Source: Chaunax sp. Z400
Lineage: Eukaryota > Chordata > Actinopteri > Lophiiformes > Chaunacidae
Length of the DNA: 64,000 bases
Direction: 5' to 3'
Assembly: GCA_037577475.1 (NCBI GenBank)
Contig: CM075203.1
Span: forward strand, 5,473,501-5,537,500
The position numbers were made by a program, and so were the translations under genes. This document shows positions 37,072 to 49,600 of the stretch, piece by piece. How positions within the stretch are numbered: the first letter of the stretch is position 1; every line of letters starts with the position of its first letter. The notes under the pieces were generated by a model that ran no database searches, was not told where the DNA came from, and saw nothing but the letters and a program-made list of their open reading frames with translations.

Positions 37072-40000
37072 CTCCTGGAAGAGAAACGGGCAACAACATG
37101 TAGAGGAAATACAGAACAGTCACACCAGCAGCAGCCTTTATTTGGTTTGTAATCATAGATCTTTCCCATATAAGCAGTGCACACATTGTTGTCATGGTTT
37201 AGCTGCAAACATTCATCTGAAATATTTTTTGTAAAAGCCACAGAAAGCTATATGAAGCGGAACTTGTTGACCAATAATACCCTACAACAACCTCTATTGA
37301 ACTGCAGCAACAGAGGGTTGATTCCTCTTGCAAAATATCAGAATCTCCATGTAGTCGAAGGCGGCGTGGAACAAGCAGGTGAGAAAAAAACAGTCCAAAT
37401 GTATCCATCAGAGCTTAATAAATGTCACTGACTCCCAGCAGCACAGGAGACAAAAAGAGAGGCAACAGCTAACCACGACCGAGATTAAACGGCCCGGCGA
37501 ACCTCGGGTTCCATTCGCTAACAAGGAAGAATGAAGCGTGAAGAAGAAGATGCTTTTGTCGCATCATTATTACATAATCAAAAGGGCCACACAGAAATGA
37601 GGGGCATGCCTGGGGAGAATCCGTCCCTCATTACAGGAGCTCAGTGCACCGTCGTTTCTGCCAAATGAGGTAATTTCAGTGTTTTACTGGTTATCGGGAA
37701 TATCTCTATTCAGGTTTCTCAACATGTTGAAGCTGCAGCAGCCGATTTTTCCCACTGGTGTTCTGTGTATGACTCTGTTGCGGTCGTCACCTTTGCTTTG
37801 CATCCGTAATATGACTGACTCGCCCATTCTTCGAGCTCAGAATTGAGTTACTGGCCAAGACAGGAATAAATTATGACCAACATATCAATTTCAATTCCCT
37901 TTACCCTGCATTGCTTTTCTAAACTGATGATCACGCTATTCATGCTACAGCACACCCATACATGCACATCTAAAATTTAAAAGACGAGCATTTTTTTTTT
38001 CCAATAGGCTTCCTGGTTTTCCTTGACTGCATTTTCTTCATTTCAATCTGCATAAGGAGTGCCATCTCCCTCAGCGCTCTGTGAAATTAATCGAAACATC
38101 CCTGAGGACAACACCTTTATTTTCCTGTACAGAATATATTTGCACATTTTCAGACCTGATAGGATTCAGAGGGTGACATCCAGAGATGTCTGGCTCGGCC
38201 ACGGACGCACAAGAAAAAAGAGCAGCTCTGCCTCGTTAAACAACAGACGCTTTCATATTTGAAGCAGCGATCAAACGCTCTTGTGCTGTTTAGAGGTCTG
38301 TTAACGAACTCCGACCACTTTAAAGAATATAGAGTGCAGTGGCATGTACCGTATATACATTGGGTCCAAGCTGCATGAAGAAAGTTGTCTATAAACAGCT
38401 GCTGGTGACACTTCAAAAGAAAGATAAGGGTGTAAACTCAGATCAAATGCATTCTATGTTATTTTATGGCAACACGCTGTAATTTGTCTCTCTAATGCCT
38501 TGTCAGCTCCTGATTTAATCTGCAATTTAAAAAATTTCCCACGAGTGACCCACAGAATAAGAATGTTATGAATAAAACTTGGTAAGGCTTGTAAAGACAT
38601 TATAGTTTGGATTACAATAAGTCTTAGTTAAGATTAGGGAAACACTACTACTACTACTTACTACTTTGTTTGGGTAGGGAATCGATGTCCCAATGGCTGC
38701 ATCATTAAACATATGGTTAAAGTCAGGGAACGATCGTGGTCAGTGGGAAACAGGACACAAACGGGGCTTTTCAAGTGTTTGGTTTGAGAGGGATTTGGGG
38801 TAGACAATGGAATAAGATATCAATTAACATTACAAACTAAATGATACATTTCAACGTCATTAAGAGATTAGGTGTTTTAGGGTAGACATTTCTATTAGGG
38901 ATTGACCAGTGGGACCAAACTGAGATTTCAAGGTCTGTGTAAATTGAATTTCTGACAATTCTACTTAAGTAGAGCCTCATAATTAATCATATAATAACTC
39001 CAATATAGATTTGGCTCTCTACAATTGCAATGCAGTGCAGTGCAATGCTGGCATTGAGCGTTTCGAGTGCCTGCTTCTAGTGCCAATAATGTACATTTAT
39101 GAAGCTATAGGCTGTTTTCTGTCTACTTAGGTTTCAGAGAAAACCCTGGCAACAGGAGCAACAACAGAATATTTCTGTGTTGACCTTTGGCCTGTCAGTA
39201 GGCATAAGGGGGGGGGGGGACAACAAGGCCTTGTCAAGCACTGAAAGACAAAAGGTTTGGGGGCTGATCGACAAGAAAAGAAACACATCGTGATCTCATA
39301 ATGTAAAACCTCAACATTGTGTGAACTCAAGATGTGTGTCAGGAGTCGGGTAGCAAGAAAGAAGCAAACCCCGCGCATGTCAGTGATGTGATGAGAGAAC
39401 GCTTTGAGGATGACTGTCTTTTATCCACGACGAGCCGAGCTGACGGAATAAAAAAGTACAGCGAGAAAGCAGTCATCTCCAGCCTCATACAAAAACCATG
39501 AGTGCTGGAGCCCAAACCGTACCCGTCTGCAGACGCATGTTTCTGATAAATGCTTTATCACAGCAGCTCTCTGGATGTTATAAAGGCAAAGCTAGAGAAT
39601 GTAAGAGCTATGCACACAAAAAAAGACTATTTTTCATGACAGCTTTCCCATTTCACAAATATGCACCTTGTTTAACCCAAACCACAAAACACCTAAAACA
39701 ACTGCCAAGGTTTTCACGCCTCATAACATTCCCCATCTCGCGGTGACTTCCGTGATCATAGGGAAATAAGTGTTTTCCCCTTCCAAACAACGGGCATTAC
39801 ACAGATTAACAGCCTTTGTTGAAACATACTATTACCACATAAGTCTGCGTGGCGAGGGACCAGATGTCAGATAATAGGCTGTGCAGAGTGAGGTAGGTGC
39901 TGGCCTGAAGCCATTGAACAAGTAACAACAGCTTCTTCCACATAAACCTATTCACTTGTTGTTTGGGTGGGCAAACCCCTTAAAAACCATAAGACTGTAT

Positions 40001-40535
40001 GTGTGGGATAAAGAGGATAAGTGTAACCTATACACAGTATATGCACCATGCAATGTAACTATATGTTTTAAATGAATATGTAATCATCTTAATATCCATC
40101 AATGTGTCAGTTAAAGCAAAGCCTCTGTTTTAGAATCATATACACATTTTATGATGGCCCGCCTTTAAATTATATGACTATCAGCAATAAACCATGTAAT
40201 GTTAGAGAACAACAAGCACTCCTAATATGAGAGTCACATAAATACATTACACATGTTGCAGTCTACTGACAAAAAAGCTTATTATTGTGTACAAAGGAGC
40301 AGCTAGGTCTCTCTCATTAAACACTACTGGGGGTGTTTATTGGCTTACTGTGGCTGACTGGGCTTTGCTTTGGAGCAGCTCAGGATAGAGGCATCATATG
40401 TTATAAATTGGCTGCTGCAGTAGCCAGACACCTCCAACTCGCGCATTTTATTGAAGGGGCAATAAAAATGAACTTTAAAATGCAAACAGCTGAGAAAGAG
40501 CAGAAAGTGCTTTGCATGAAAAAAGAAGAGATTAC
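37068..40535. other. gene-free DNA
   Basis: No recognised exon. A mixed block at about 37550-37690 (CATTATTACATAATCAAAAGG and CCTCATTACAGGAGC) is mildly enhancer-like. A diverged dispersed repeat is annotated at 38580-38790. The remainder is AT-rich and featureless. Confidence 0.5.
38580..38790. repeat. teleost dispersed repeat fragment
   Basis: GTTAAGATTAGGGAAACACTA and GGTTAAAGTCAGGGAACGATCG resemble a common perciform repeat built of 'ggttaaggttagggaaa(c/g)a' phrases. The copy is diverged, and identity was not computed. Confidence 0.4.
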
Positions 40536-40950
40536 CTTCTCTAGATTTGGACCTTTGTTGTTTTTTTTCTGGCATCACATCCGTGCGTCCTGTGCTGCCG
40601 CTCCGGTACCGTGTCTGCTGCAGCGGCTCCTCAATCCAAACCAGTCTGCACGTTTCCAGTCGGTCCGAAATAGCTTGAGCGAGCGCCTCTGACATTAACC
40701 GCACCGATCGGAGCTGCTACAGTCGGTCCGCATGCAGGAGACGGTCACAGTAGCGACACCCAAGGGTGTACGCGGCGTAAGATCGCTCTGCAGCAGGTAG
40801 CAGTGCCCGGACTGACGGCTGTTTCTCGCCCGCCAAATGTGCCAAGTGTCGGGGCCATTCACAACTTAGGTCATGTGTTGGTGCAGTAAAGCCAGCCCGT
40901 GATCAGTGCCACGCAGCGCCGCAACATGGAGCGCTGACCTGCCTGTCACT
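40536..40950 (-). other. putative first exon of an unidentified minus-strand gene
   Basis: Read on the minus strand, the CpG-rich sequence runs into a good splice donor: AGAGAAG followed by GTAATCTC, with the intron starting at 40535. An ATG at 40695 opens a frame of 53 codons plus one base to that donor, but its product (starting MSEALAQAISDRL) matches nothing I know. Two upstream ATGs give short frames, so the exon may be all 5' untranslated. If real, its intron would extend left, perhaps through the whole 40-kb gene-free arm. The 5' end is a guess. Confidence 0.4.
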
Positions 40951-41060
40951 GGTCAAGTTAGATGGAGCGCTCAAAAAAACATCTTCCGGTACTGAATTTC
41001 AAAATAAAACGGCATCGCTCGAAACATGTAGCGCCGCGTGTAAAACTAAAATAAAAAATG
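40570..41060. promoter_or_regulatory. CpG island, probable promoter
   Basis: Roughly 45 CpG dinucleotides fall in under 500 bases, in a window where CpG is otherwise sparse. CpG clusters of this kind mark promoters in fish genomes. It contains a CGCAGCGCCGCAACATGG segment near 40912-40929 and an ETS-like CTTCCGG near 40983. No known gene starts here, so it is the best evidence for an unannotated transcription unit left of cntd1. Confidence 0.65.
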
Positions 41061-41570
41061 ACACTCAAACATATACACAATAAGATATGTTTTCATTTAT
41101 TACCTATTCTGTGATCATCGTGGCCTTATTTCCAGTATTAATCGTTTTTCTACAGCTGAAATCGCAGGCGAACAGACGCGGCACAGGAACAAACCTACAG
41201 TGGGGGGTTGAAGGCAGGCTGACTGAATTATTTATGATGAAAGAAGGCACTAATACCTAAATCATTCATAATTATTCAACAGAAACAAGGTCGGTGCCAA
41301 TCAACCTTCAATTCCTCTTCCCTGCAGATCATGGCATTTGACATTTAAAATGATAAATGGAGAGGAGGTTGTCTAAGTGTCAGACATTATGCTGATCTCT
41401 TCCTCAGTCGGTCAATGAAATTGCAGGGTCATCAGCCATACAATTAGTGGGGCTGTATGCCGTAAAATTAACTAAACACAGTGAGTACTTGTGACATGCA
41501 AGCTCAATGAGCCTCACCTAACATTTAAATGCATCTATTTTATGTATCATAATGAAACTTAAGGTGATAA

Positions 41571-42050
41571 GGTGGACAGTGGTTAACACTGTTGCATCAT
41601 ACCAAGAACGTTCAGGGTTTGAATCAAGAACTGGGGCCTTTCTGCGTGCCTTTCTTTCATGTTCTCCCTGTGTCTGTAAGCATGGGTTCCATCCGGCTGA
41701 ATGGGTCTAATGGATGGATCTAAAATCATGCAATATGCAGCTTTAAGCAAAATGATTTGACCCCTATTGTATGTTAGGTTTATTGTCAAAATGTACTATT
41801 TATCAGCTGTTTGCAATAACCAAATCAACCCAGAACAGTCTGAATAGCTCATTACAACAGATTGCATCATTTTCCCCACTTTCAACTCAAAATGCTACAA
41901 CACACAGATGTAAATATGAGCAAGAATGGTTGTTTGTCTCTATATGTGATGTGCGTACACTGTCTCTTGCCCAGTGTTAGCTGGGATAGACTCTTGCACC
42001 CAGATAAAGGATAAGTAGTTATAGTCAATTGATTGATGGATGGATGGATA
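41571..42050 (+). mobile_element. tRNA-type SINE, diverged and split
   Basis: The head (GTGGACAGTGGTTAACACTG as an A-box-like region and GGGTTTGAATCAAGAACTGG as a B-box-like region) is followed by TTCATGTTCTCCCTGTGTCTG. The tail (TTAGCTGGGATAGACTC, then GGATAAGTAGTTATAGTC and ATGGATGGATGG) lies at about 41976-42050. This is the recognised layout of an abundant teleost SINE ending in a (TGGA)n tail. About 200 unrelated-looking bases (41705-41925) lie between the parts, so the copy is interrupted or strongly decayed. Confidence 0.65.
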
Positions 42051-43194
42051 ATTAAATCTATACACACGTTTGGTGACAGGAAAAATGCAAATCTTAGTGT
42101 TTTATATCAATTTAATTTACGGTTCTAGTTATATTGGCTAGTGGTTGTGTTTTAAATGCCTTTTTCATTTATTACTACAGTAATGCTGATTATCCGGTGA
42201 ATGATAATGTGCTTAACTGCCATTAGCTGTAATCTACTTATTCCACCATCCTCTAATTGATTTCACAACCAGCATTCATTAAGAGGAAGAACCCTGCATC
42301 TATAAAGTTACTTGGGGGTCACTACATGAGGGGTTTTGCACAGGTCTACTCAGTATTTAGCCACTTGTTTCAGTCAGAAATTAGTACATTTACATTTCAA
42401 GAACCTCTGATTTGTATACCCGTTCCTACATCCTGTCAAGATCATGCATAAAGATATCATATTTGTCATTTACAATGTAAAAAAATGTTCATTTCATTAA
42501 GATCAGGCTTTTAAATTATCATTATGCTAGCAGGAGGAAGATGTATCCAAACAAGTGTGCTGTGATAGTGTAAACCCTACTCAACCCGTCTGGATGAGAG
42601 AGGGTAATCCCTCGATACCGCATATGACACTTGCCAGGATTAAGACATGTAAACATCATACATCTCAGCGTGTAAGTGATGAAACCAAATATATCCTTCA
42701 GTTGGCAAACACAACAAAGCACCAAAGGGCATATTTGTACTTTCAAAAGGTTCCCTCTCTGCAAATAGTAATGAGAAATACCTAAGGGGAGGCCCTGGAA
42801 ACTAGCTTTGGTGCAGAGCTCCTGTGAGTGTGATGGAAGAGGTGTTCACAGGCAGCCGAGTGGTTGAGAAACACGCGCTTCCACTGGCACTGCATCAAAT
42901 CCTGCCAGAGCTTCCTCTGTCTCCGTCTTCCGTTTTATTTTCCCCTCTGTCTGAACGTAAAAAATGAAAACAGTGAAGGTGGGTGTGTGGCCCCGCTCTC
43001 CCCTGAACCAGGCGGCAATCGGAGGTGAGATTAATGGGGCCCAACAATGCGGTGAGATCATAAGCGTGGTGGGGAGCCGGATAAGTGACTCAATAAAGCC
43101 TGGTCCTGGATCTTCTGCTAATCTACTGGAGGCCTAGCTCAGCATGCACAGATGGTCGTCCACATCAGACCAGAGGATCACAGAGTTTTTATCA
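42051..43194. other. gene-free DNA
   Basis: No recognised exon, repeat or strong regulatory block. Confidence 0.5.
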
Positions 43195-43640
43195 GACAGG
43201 AGTTTGTTACTACATCATTACTACTTGAGTTTTTATATTTACTGCTTTTTTTTATAATCAACTCCACTATAATTCAGGTGGAAAATGTACTTTTCACTCC
43301 ACTAGATTAATTTGATCTCTTTTGAACAAGTTACTTTGGAGAGTCAGATTAAAAATACAAAATCCAACCAACATACTGTGTAAATCAAGAAGTATTATTA
43401 TCTGTTAGCAGTATAAATAAAGCAATTCAAATAAGCCCCAATTTTTTCCCGCTGCAACATTAAAGGATGAACAAATAAATGCATCAATAATTATAATCCA
43501 ATTATTCAGGCTCGACATTTCTGAAATGGGCCTTACTGCATATTGAATACTTTTAATGTATGTACATTAAGTACATTTTGATGCTAATACTTTTTCCACT
43601 TCAAAAAGATCTGAGCTCTTCCTCCACTACTTCTAACAGA
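43195..43640 (+). repeat. common teleost interspersed repeat
   Basis: The copy contains TTTTCACTCCACTAGATTAA, CGCTGCAACATTAAAGGATG, ATGCATCAATAATTATAATCC, GGGCCTTACTGCATATTGAA, TTTGATGCTAATACTTTTTCC and the closing AAAGATCTGAGCTCTTCCTCC. These match, in order, a very common fish repeat whose ending reads 'aaggatctgaatacttcctccaccact'. The order and the near-full length make this a confident recall, although no search was run. Confidence 0.7.
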
Positions 43641-46214
43641 TCACATCACACGTAGCATAGAAAATGTCTCTCTACATTATTTTTAGTCTCCTACAGAAAT
43701 ATTAAATCCTCTATTTCCTCAAACGTTAGTCATTTGAAATTCTCTTTATCAGTATATTTCTTTTTATGTTCTTGTCCTCTTTTTTATGCTTAATACAACT
43801 GTTATAATATCCACCAGATATGTTGCTTTGAAAAAGAACATTGTTTCTTCATGTAACAACATGTGAATAACTCTAATTCTGACGCCCTGCATACCAGACA
43901 CAGTCATTACACCTGACAGTGGATGCAGGTGTTCCACCTCCCTCTAGTCTTGCTTTCTCTAGGATTACTTCACACCTGATGTTGTGGTGTTATAATTACG
44001 TCTCTGACACCATCACCTACTTTATGTTTCAGTGTCTGTAGCTCAAAACTGGTAGCAACAAAGCACAAAGAAACTGTAGCGCTGAATATGTTTGGGGTGC
44101 AAAGGAAATGACTCGACAGGGCTGTGTACAGCATCTCCAAATCATAACGCAGGTGTTACAATTCAATATATTGTGATATACTGCAATATCATATGTAAAT
44201 AGATTGTTCCATAGGGCTTTGTTGATTGTGTTTACACTATTGACATGTGCTCACATCTTCCCGTCTCAGTTCATGTTGTGTCGAAAGAGTCAAAAAGGCC
44301 TAGAAGGCAGACACGGAGATGAAACGAAGATTCCTGCTATGCAGACGTTCAAGTCAGCCCGTCATGCATTAAAGGTAACAGCTTAAACAACACTGTATTA
44401 AGGATATTACACCATATAGAATTGGCGATTCACAAACTGACAGCTGCAATTTCGTCGGAGCAGCGTTCAACAGCCCTCTTTAGTAATAAAGCTCTCCAAG
44501 ATGCACTCCAGAACCTTTTTGCTTGCCACCTCCAGATGTCCCCCCGCAGCTCTGGGAAAAGTGCTTTGTCTGGAATAAAGGCTCAGTGTCTCGCCTTCGA
44601 GCTCTCTCCAGTGGAACCCAGAGCATGACTGCAGAGCTGGCAATGACTTCAAAGATTCCTCACAGAGAAAAGGCTCCCCTGGTATCCAGATGTCAGTTAT
44701 TGAGGATGCGTTTTGCACTGCAGGTGCAGAACACAACAGGCCAGATTCCTCATTACTTGGTGTGTTGTTGTGTTTTTTTTTAAACCCATTTATTTTTTGC
44801 TTTTATTTCATATGTCTGCCGTGTTTTCATTGCAAGTCAATGTGTTTGATTTCTTTTCAAATTCGGCTTTTACTCATCTCCCGTTCTAAGTCAAGAGAGA
44901 ACACTCTGCATGGTATCACAACAAGAGCAGGTCTGAGCATGTGAAGGGCAGAGTATTAAATGGATCCACCCAGGAGGAAGCAAACACAAAGCCGAGACAT
45001 CCTGAAGAGAGAGAACAAGATGAAACATCTTTCCAACAAAACAAGCATCCAGGAGATCAGAGATTCCGGCGCTGAGACTCTGGACAACACTTCCCGGGAG
45101 GTTCCACTGTCCCACATCTTTCGAAAGATGACATACCGTCCAATCAACCTGGAGGAGGAGGCTGATTATGACTTATTAGACTCCTATCAGGACGCATATG
45201 CAGAGTGATTTGATCACCTTTCCGAGGACAGTTACCTCTGTCAAGCTTAGCTTGTTACTCTCTTCCAAAGCGTTCAAAGACCTGCAGCCTCTCAGTTCAC
45301 GGTAAGCACATCAATATTTTCAGGTGAAGCACCTGTTAATAGTGATGGGCACAGTCTCATTCCTCTTCCAGAGAATAAGGTAACCTCATGTGGCACCAAG
45401 TTAATAGTGACTTCGAGGCTTGCACTTTAGCGACATGACATTTTCCCTAAGCTTCAAAGCAGATAGCGAAAATTACTGGACCCAGGGACATCTGTTTTGG
45501 ATGATTATTGCAGAAGACATCATGAACGGCAAAAGGTAAACTGAGACAGAATCCCCCAATGGACAAAATAAAGAAAATTGCTTTACTTTATGGCAGCGCT
45601 TATGTGTTGCTCCCACCTGTTTTTAGGTGAACATCACGGAACTGTATAATCTCTGAGAAGCTATTGCAGTATTGACCTTCAGGTTATTGCTCTGCAGAGC
45701 TTTACTGCCAGGGCTGGCGACACCTTCCTGCCCATAACCCAGGGTAACTGTACAATCTTTGAGCACCGCTTTACTTGCTCATTTGAAACACTGTTGCACA
45801 GAATGCATGCTGTAGATACAAAGTGAATGACTTGCCAATGAGCCGTTACTAGTAGCATCAAGATATCTGGAGGTATACCCGGTCAAACGTGAATGCGTGA
45901 GTAATTCTGTCCTCGGGTTCGGATCAGCTTCCAGCGCTTCCCCACCTTACAAGGATGAGAGTCAGAAGGAATCCGACACTCGATCTTCAGTCGTACTCCG
46001 TTTTTTTTAACATCTTTGCTAATGTGGAATGAAACACGTGAGTATTTCACTATACCATAATGGATCTAATTCAAGTATGCAGGTCAATGTTGCACAGGAG
46101 ATATACACTATATTAAGATAATATTTAATACAGTATTCATACAGATTGCACACTATCAAGTGATCATTGCTATACCATGGCTCAAAGAAATTTAGACAAT
46201 ACAGTAGTGTGGAG
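43641..46214. other. intergenic DNA left of cntd1
   Basis: Mostly AT-rich and without recognised genes. The GC-richer part at 44440-45300 contains an unrecognised coding-like ORF (44960-45208, listed separately). A good plus-strand splice donor (CACGGTAAGC) lies at about 45300, 92 bases after that ORF's stop. Confidence 0.45.
44960..45208 (+). CDS. unrecognised 82-residue ORF, possible small gene or exon
   Basis: A genuine ATG frame of 82 codons ends in TGA. The codon choice looks coding, with CTG, ATC, GAG, AAG and GAC predominating, unlike the AT-rich surroundings. The product is polar: a basic N-terminal half (PPRRKQTQSRDILKR), a middle PLSHIFRKMTYRPI, and a strongly acidic tail (LEEEADYDLLDSYQDAYAE). 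It has no membrane segment, no cysteine and no domain I know. It could be the last exon of a spliced gene, since an AG lies shortly upstream, or a chance frame. A splice-donor-like site after the stop and a weak start context (T at -3) argue for caution. Confidence 0.3.
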   Translation: MDPPRRKQTQSRDILKRENKMKHLSNKTSIQEIRDSGAETLDNTSREVPLSHIFRKMTYRPINLEEEADYDLLDSYQDAYAE

Positions 46215-46220
46215 TTTATT
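46215..46220 (-). terminator. cntd1: cntd1 polyadenylation signal
   Basis: AATAAA on the minus strand, about 310 bases past the cntd1 stop codon. It is the first canonical hexamer downstream that I noted. Confidence 0.5.
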
Positions 46221-46526
46221 TTCACCAGTGCAACATCAACCTTAATTTTGTTTTTTACAGAATGTATAATGAATAATGCAGGATTATGTCTGTAACTAGC
46301 AGACAGTTATTCTGAATATATACCCCCTCCATAGTGATAAAGATAAGTCATTACATGTTGTAATGACTTATAAAGTACAGGATGTTTTAATGCACATGTG
46401 TTGCTTTGTTTCAATCCATCCCATATGTTTCACACCAATATCTATAACCAGAAAATAACCGTACCCATAAAGTAAGAGTAAACAGCATCATCCAGTGAAT
46501 GAGTGTTGTCAAGATTCAAGTTGATA

Positions 46527-46631
46527 TTACAGGGAAACAGGGATTGTAACAATATGTATTAATGTCACATGGGCGAAGTCTGTGATGCTCCTTTTTGAGA
46601 TTCCTGTGATGTGACTCAGTTCTCCCACTAC
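46527..46631 (-). CDS. cntd1: cntd1 exon 7 (terminal)
   Basis: Residues 275-308, beginning VVGELSHITGISKRSI, then TAA at 46527-46529. The acceptor is GGCATTGCAG. The VVG-L--ITGI pattern is shared with mammalian CNTD1. The tail after this motif is shorter. Confidence 0.9.
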   Translation of the reverse strand, partial: VVGELSHITGISKRSITDFAHVTLIHIVTIPVSL

Positions 46632-49600
46632 CTGCAATGCCAAAAATAAAGCTTAAATCAACAACAACAAAAAACAGTTTGCATGGAAATTAGCAGATTA
46701 AGAGCACACTGACATTAACTTGCATAAGGTAGATAACTTGATATGCTTTGATAAGGCTGAGTATTTTGCCTATAATTTTGACATTTAAAATACAAATAGT
46801 GAGGATGCGCCTTCCCAGTCTTATGGTGCTAAAGCAAAACCATCTATTTCAATCTAATTAACCAAAGGTAAAAAGGTTGCACACACAAAACGTCAGGATA
46901 AATTGACTAATCTCAATTTCACCACTTTTTTTCAACAAACATGCTAACGTTTCTGCCAAGTGCTCTGATGAAGGCCAATAGAAGTATGTGTTTTTAAGTG
47001 TTTCACCTGTTCCCACTTTCTGACATAGAGGATGAATGAAGCCACGGCGATTACTCCAACACCAAGGAGCATGTAGTCTTCAGTCACTGTCACGAACTTC
47101 TCTCTGTTCAGAGAGGGTTGATTTAGAAAAACATCAGCTATAGAGCAGGTATAATTTAAATTAAGACATTATTATGTATGTCCAGACCTGCCAGCGACAA
47201 CCATTAGACAAAGTAAGTGACTAGTCAGTGAACATAAGGGAGCATACAGAGACGGATATTTCCCACAGGAGTTGGTGGAAACCATAACAGAGTTAAAAGG
47301 AGGGTAGATATTAGACTTCAACTTTTGATCTTGCTCTCTGCTGCCTCCAAGTGGCAACAAATACAAATATTAATAATCAGGAGTCAAATTAGGGCCTTCC
47401 ACACCAACAACTAGAACTGCGACGATAACTGCAACAATACAACACAGAGAAACAAACAGGAAGGCATGAAATTCTTTAGATGAGAAGAGGAAGGTGAGTC
47501 AAACTCTGTTACGAGAGTTGACAAATTTCATTCATACTTATTCAACGGTATCCTTGCAATTGTGAAAGAGGATATCATTAAGGACAAAACAAACTTCGAG
47601 GATTCCATCTGTGCCAAAGGCTGCTTGGCAATATGTCTCAGTTTAAACAAATACAATAGCCAAGACTGAGTGATAAGAGAAGATCATCTAAAAAGTATCA
47701 GTTAGTTTACGTAAAAGAGGTAGATTTACAGTAGAGACAAATAAGCATTTGATGTAGTTACTGTTTCTTGGTGTGGATGGCCCTTTAGGCTGTGCTGACT
47801 CATGATTTAATATCTCTTACAGATCCCAGGGGTGAGCCATGAGAAACACGTGAAGTCAAAGCAACAGGGACAGTTCCCACCCAGTTTGCAGTCTGCTCAC
47901 CTGCCTTATCCTGCAGCTCGTCCACTCTGCTACGACAGTAAAAACCTTTCCCACTGAAGTGTGATATTGTGGCCGACAGAGAAACAGTTACCTCTGTTCT
48001 CTGGATGGGCTCACACACCGAGTGGTGGTCACTAACAAGGAGTCGAAGATGGCGGCACTCTGTAGGCTGACGAACTGGAGAACGTGGTGGCACAGCCGAT
48101 ACAGACAATCCACGGCGATGGACGGCTCATTGTGTCCTACAACAGTTTGGTCGACGTCAGTACATCTGTTAGACGGACGGGACTGGGTTTTTCTTGACAG
48201 AATATTTCATTTTGTTACATCCTTATACTTTGCATGAGTTGCTCTGTGTGTTTAAATAGAGTATATCTTACCAAGGACTTCCAGAAGAATTTCCACATAT
48301 GACAGTGGGTTCGGGACATTTAGTCTGAATTCAAGCCCTTTTAAGACCATCAGCTCTGACTCCAGGACAGTCTGCTTGGAAACATTTTGGCCGACTAAAC
48401 GCAGAAAGCATACAGCAGTACTGCTGTCGATGATCTAGAAAATATTTGAAACAAAATGATAGGGGTACATTTTTATTCCCGATCACACGATAACCAAAGC
48501 TATTGATTGTAGGCATGGCAGAACTCACATGACTGTGCAAAGACAGTTTGCTTGCAAGTTGCAGACAGGAAAACATGATGAGGGGGAATTTCTCCTTGAG
48601 ATTCTCTAATATAGCATCCGTATTATTTAATGGTGGATCGGCAGCTGCATCTTGAGGTGTTGGTGCGGTCAACAAACCTGTAAGGTGCTTGACCATGAAC
48701 CTGGGGGAGATAATTGTTCACATAAAGGCGTGGCAAAATCAACACGATACTGGGTGTTGGAGGGAAAGGCAAATGTGCTCCTCTTTCTTACCTTTGGAAT
48801 AATTCAATGGCATGGTATCCAGCTAGTGGATCAAGTTTCAGCTCTTTAGCCATCAGGAAGATGTACTCTGTTACACCAGAGAGGGGATGCAGGATGTTGG
48901 AAAAATACAGAAAAGCAGCTCAGCGTGTTGGGACAAAGTTGGCAGATTATAAACAGAGTAAATTAAATGCATTTCAAGGAGAGGGATTAGTAAAGCAGTG
49001 CATGTGTCTGGGCACTCAAGTGGCACAGAGAGAAATCTCATGTATGTAATCCTGCAAAATGGGATCAATAAAATGAAATATGAGCCACGTCCCTTCTAGG
49101 TAGTATGGCTTAATTAATGAGATCTTTGCAGTCATACTAACTGGACATATTGGCGATGAAAAGAATATAAAAATCTGACATAACTTATCAAGATACAAAT
49201 CCGGGACAGTTTTACACCTGACCAGTCAGTTTAAAAGTTGCAGAGGATCGCAGGTTACCTTAGTCAGTCAGCACAGACACCGGGAGAAGCGTGTTGGGGA
49301 AACTTTTCTCATAGTCACATTCATTTATTTAAATAAATTGTATTTTAGCTGCATGAAGCATATGGATGTTCGTTAGAAGTCATGAGCAGTGCTTTCCATT
49401 TGCTCCTGCTGGAGAGATAATGCTTCCTTGAGGAAATTGTATTGAGGAAAAGCCTCTCTAATAACAGGGCTGACAATCCCAGGTGTGTGATAGTTGATGA
49501 CAGGGTACTGTGAGGCTTAGTGGGCCAGTCAGTGTTAGTCCTATGGCCAATCCCACCTGCTGTCAAAATTATTCAAGCTGTCGCAGAATGAGACCGTCTG

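Noticed and set aside
36896..37234. Frames with (YI)n repeats on both strands
   Set aside because: Products of the TA microsatellite.
40333..40692. 119-codon plus-strand frame across the CpG island
   Set aside because: It starts at a non-ATG codon (TTT region) and has no domain. The CpG island and splice donor fit a minus-strand promoter or exon better.
44204..44386. Frame with a signal-peptide-like start
   Set aside because: The first codon is TTG, not ATG. The first real ATG lies after the hydrophobic part, so no secretory signal would be made.
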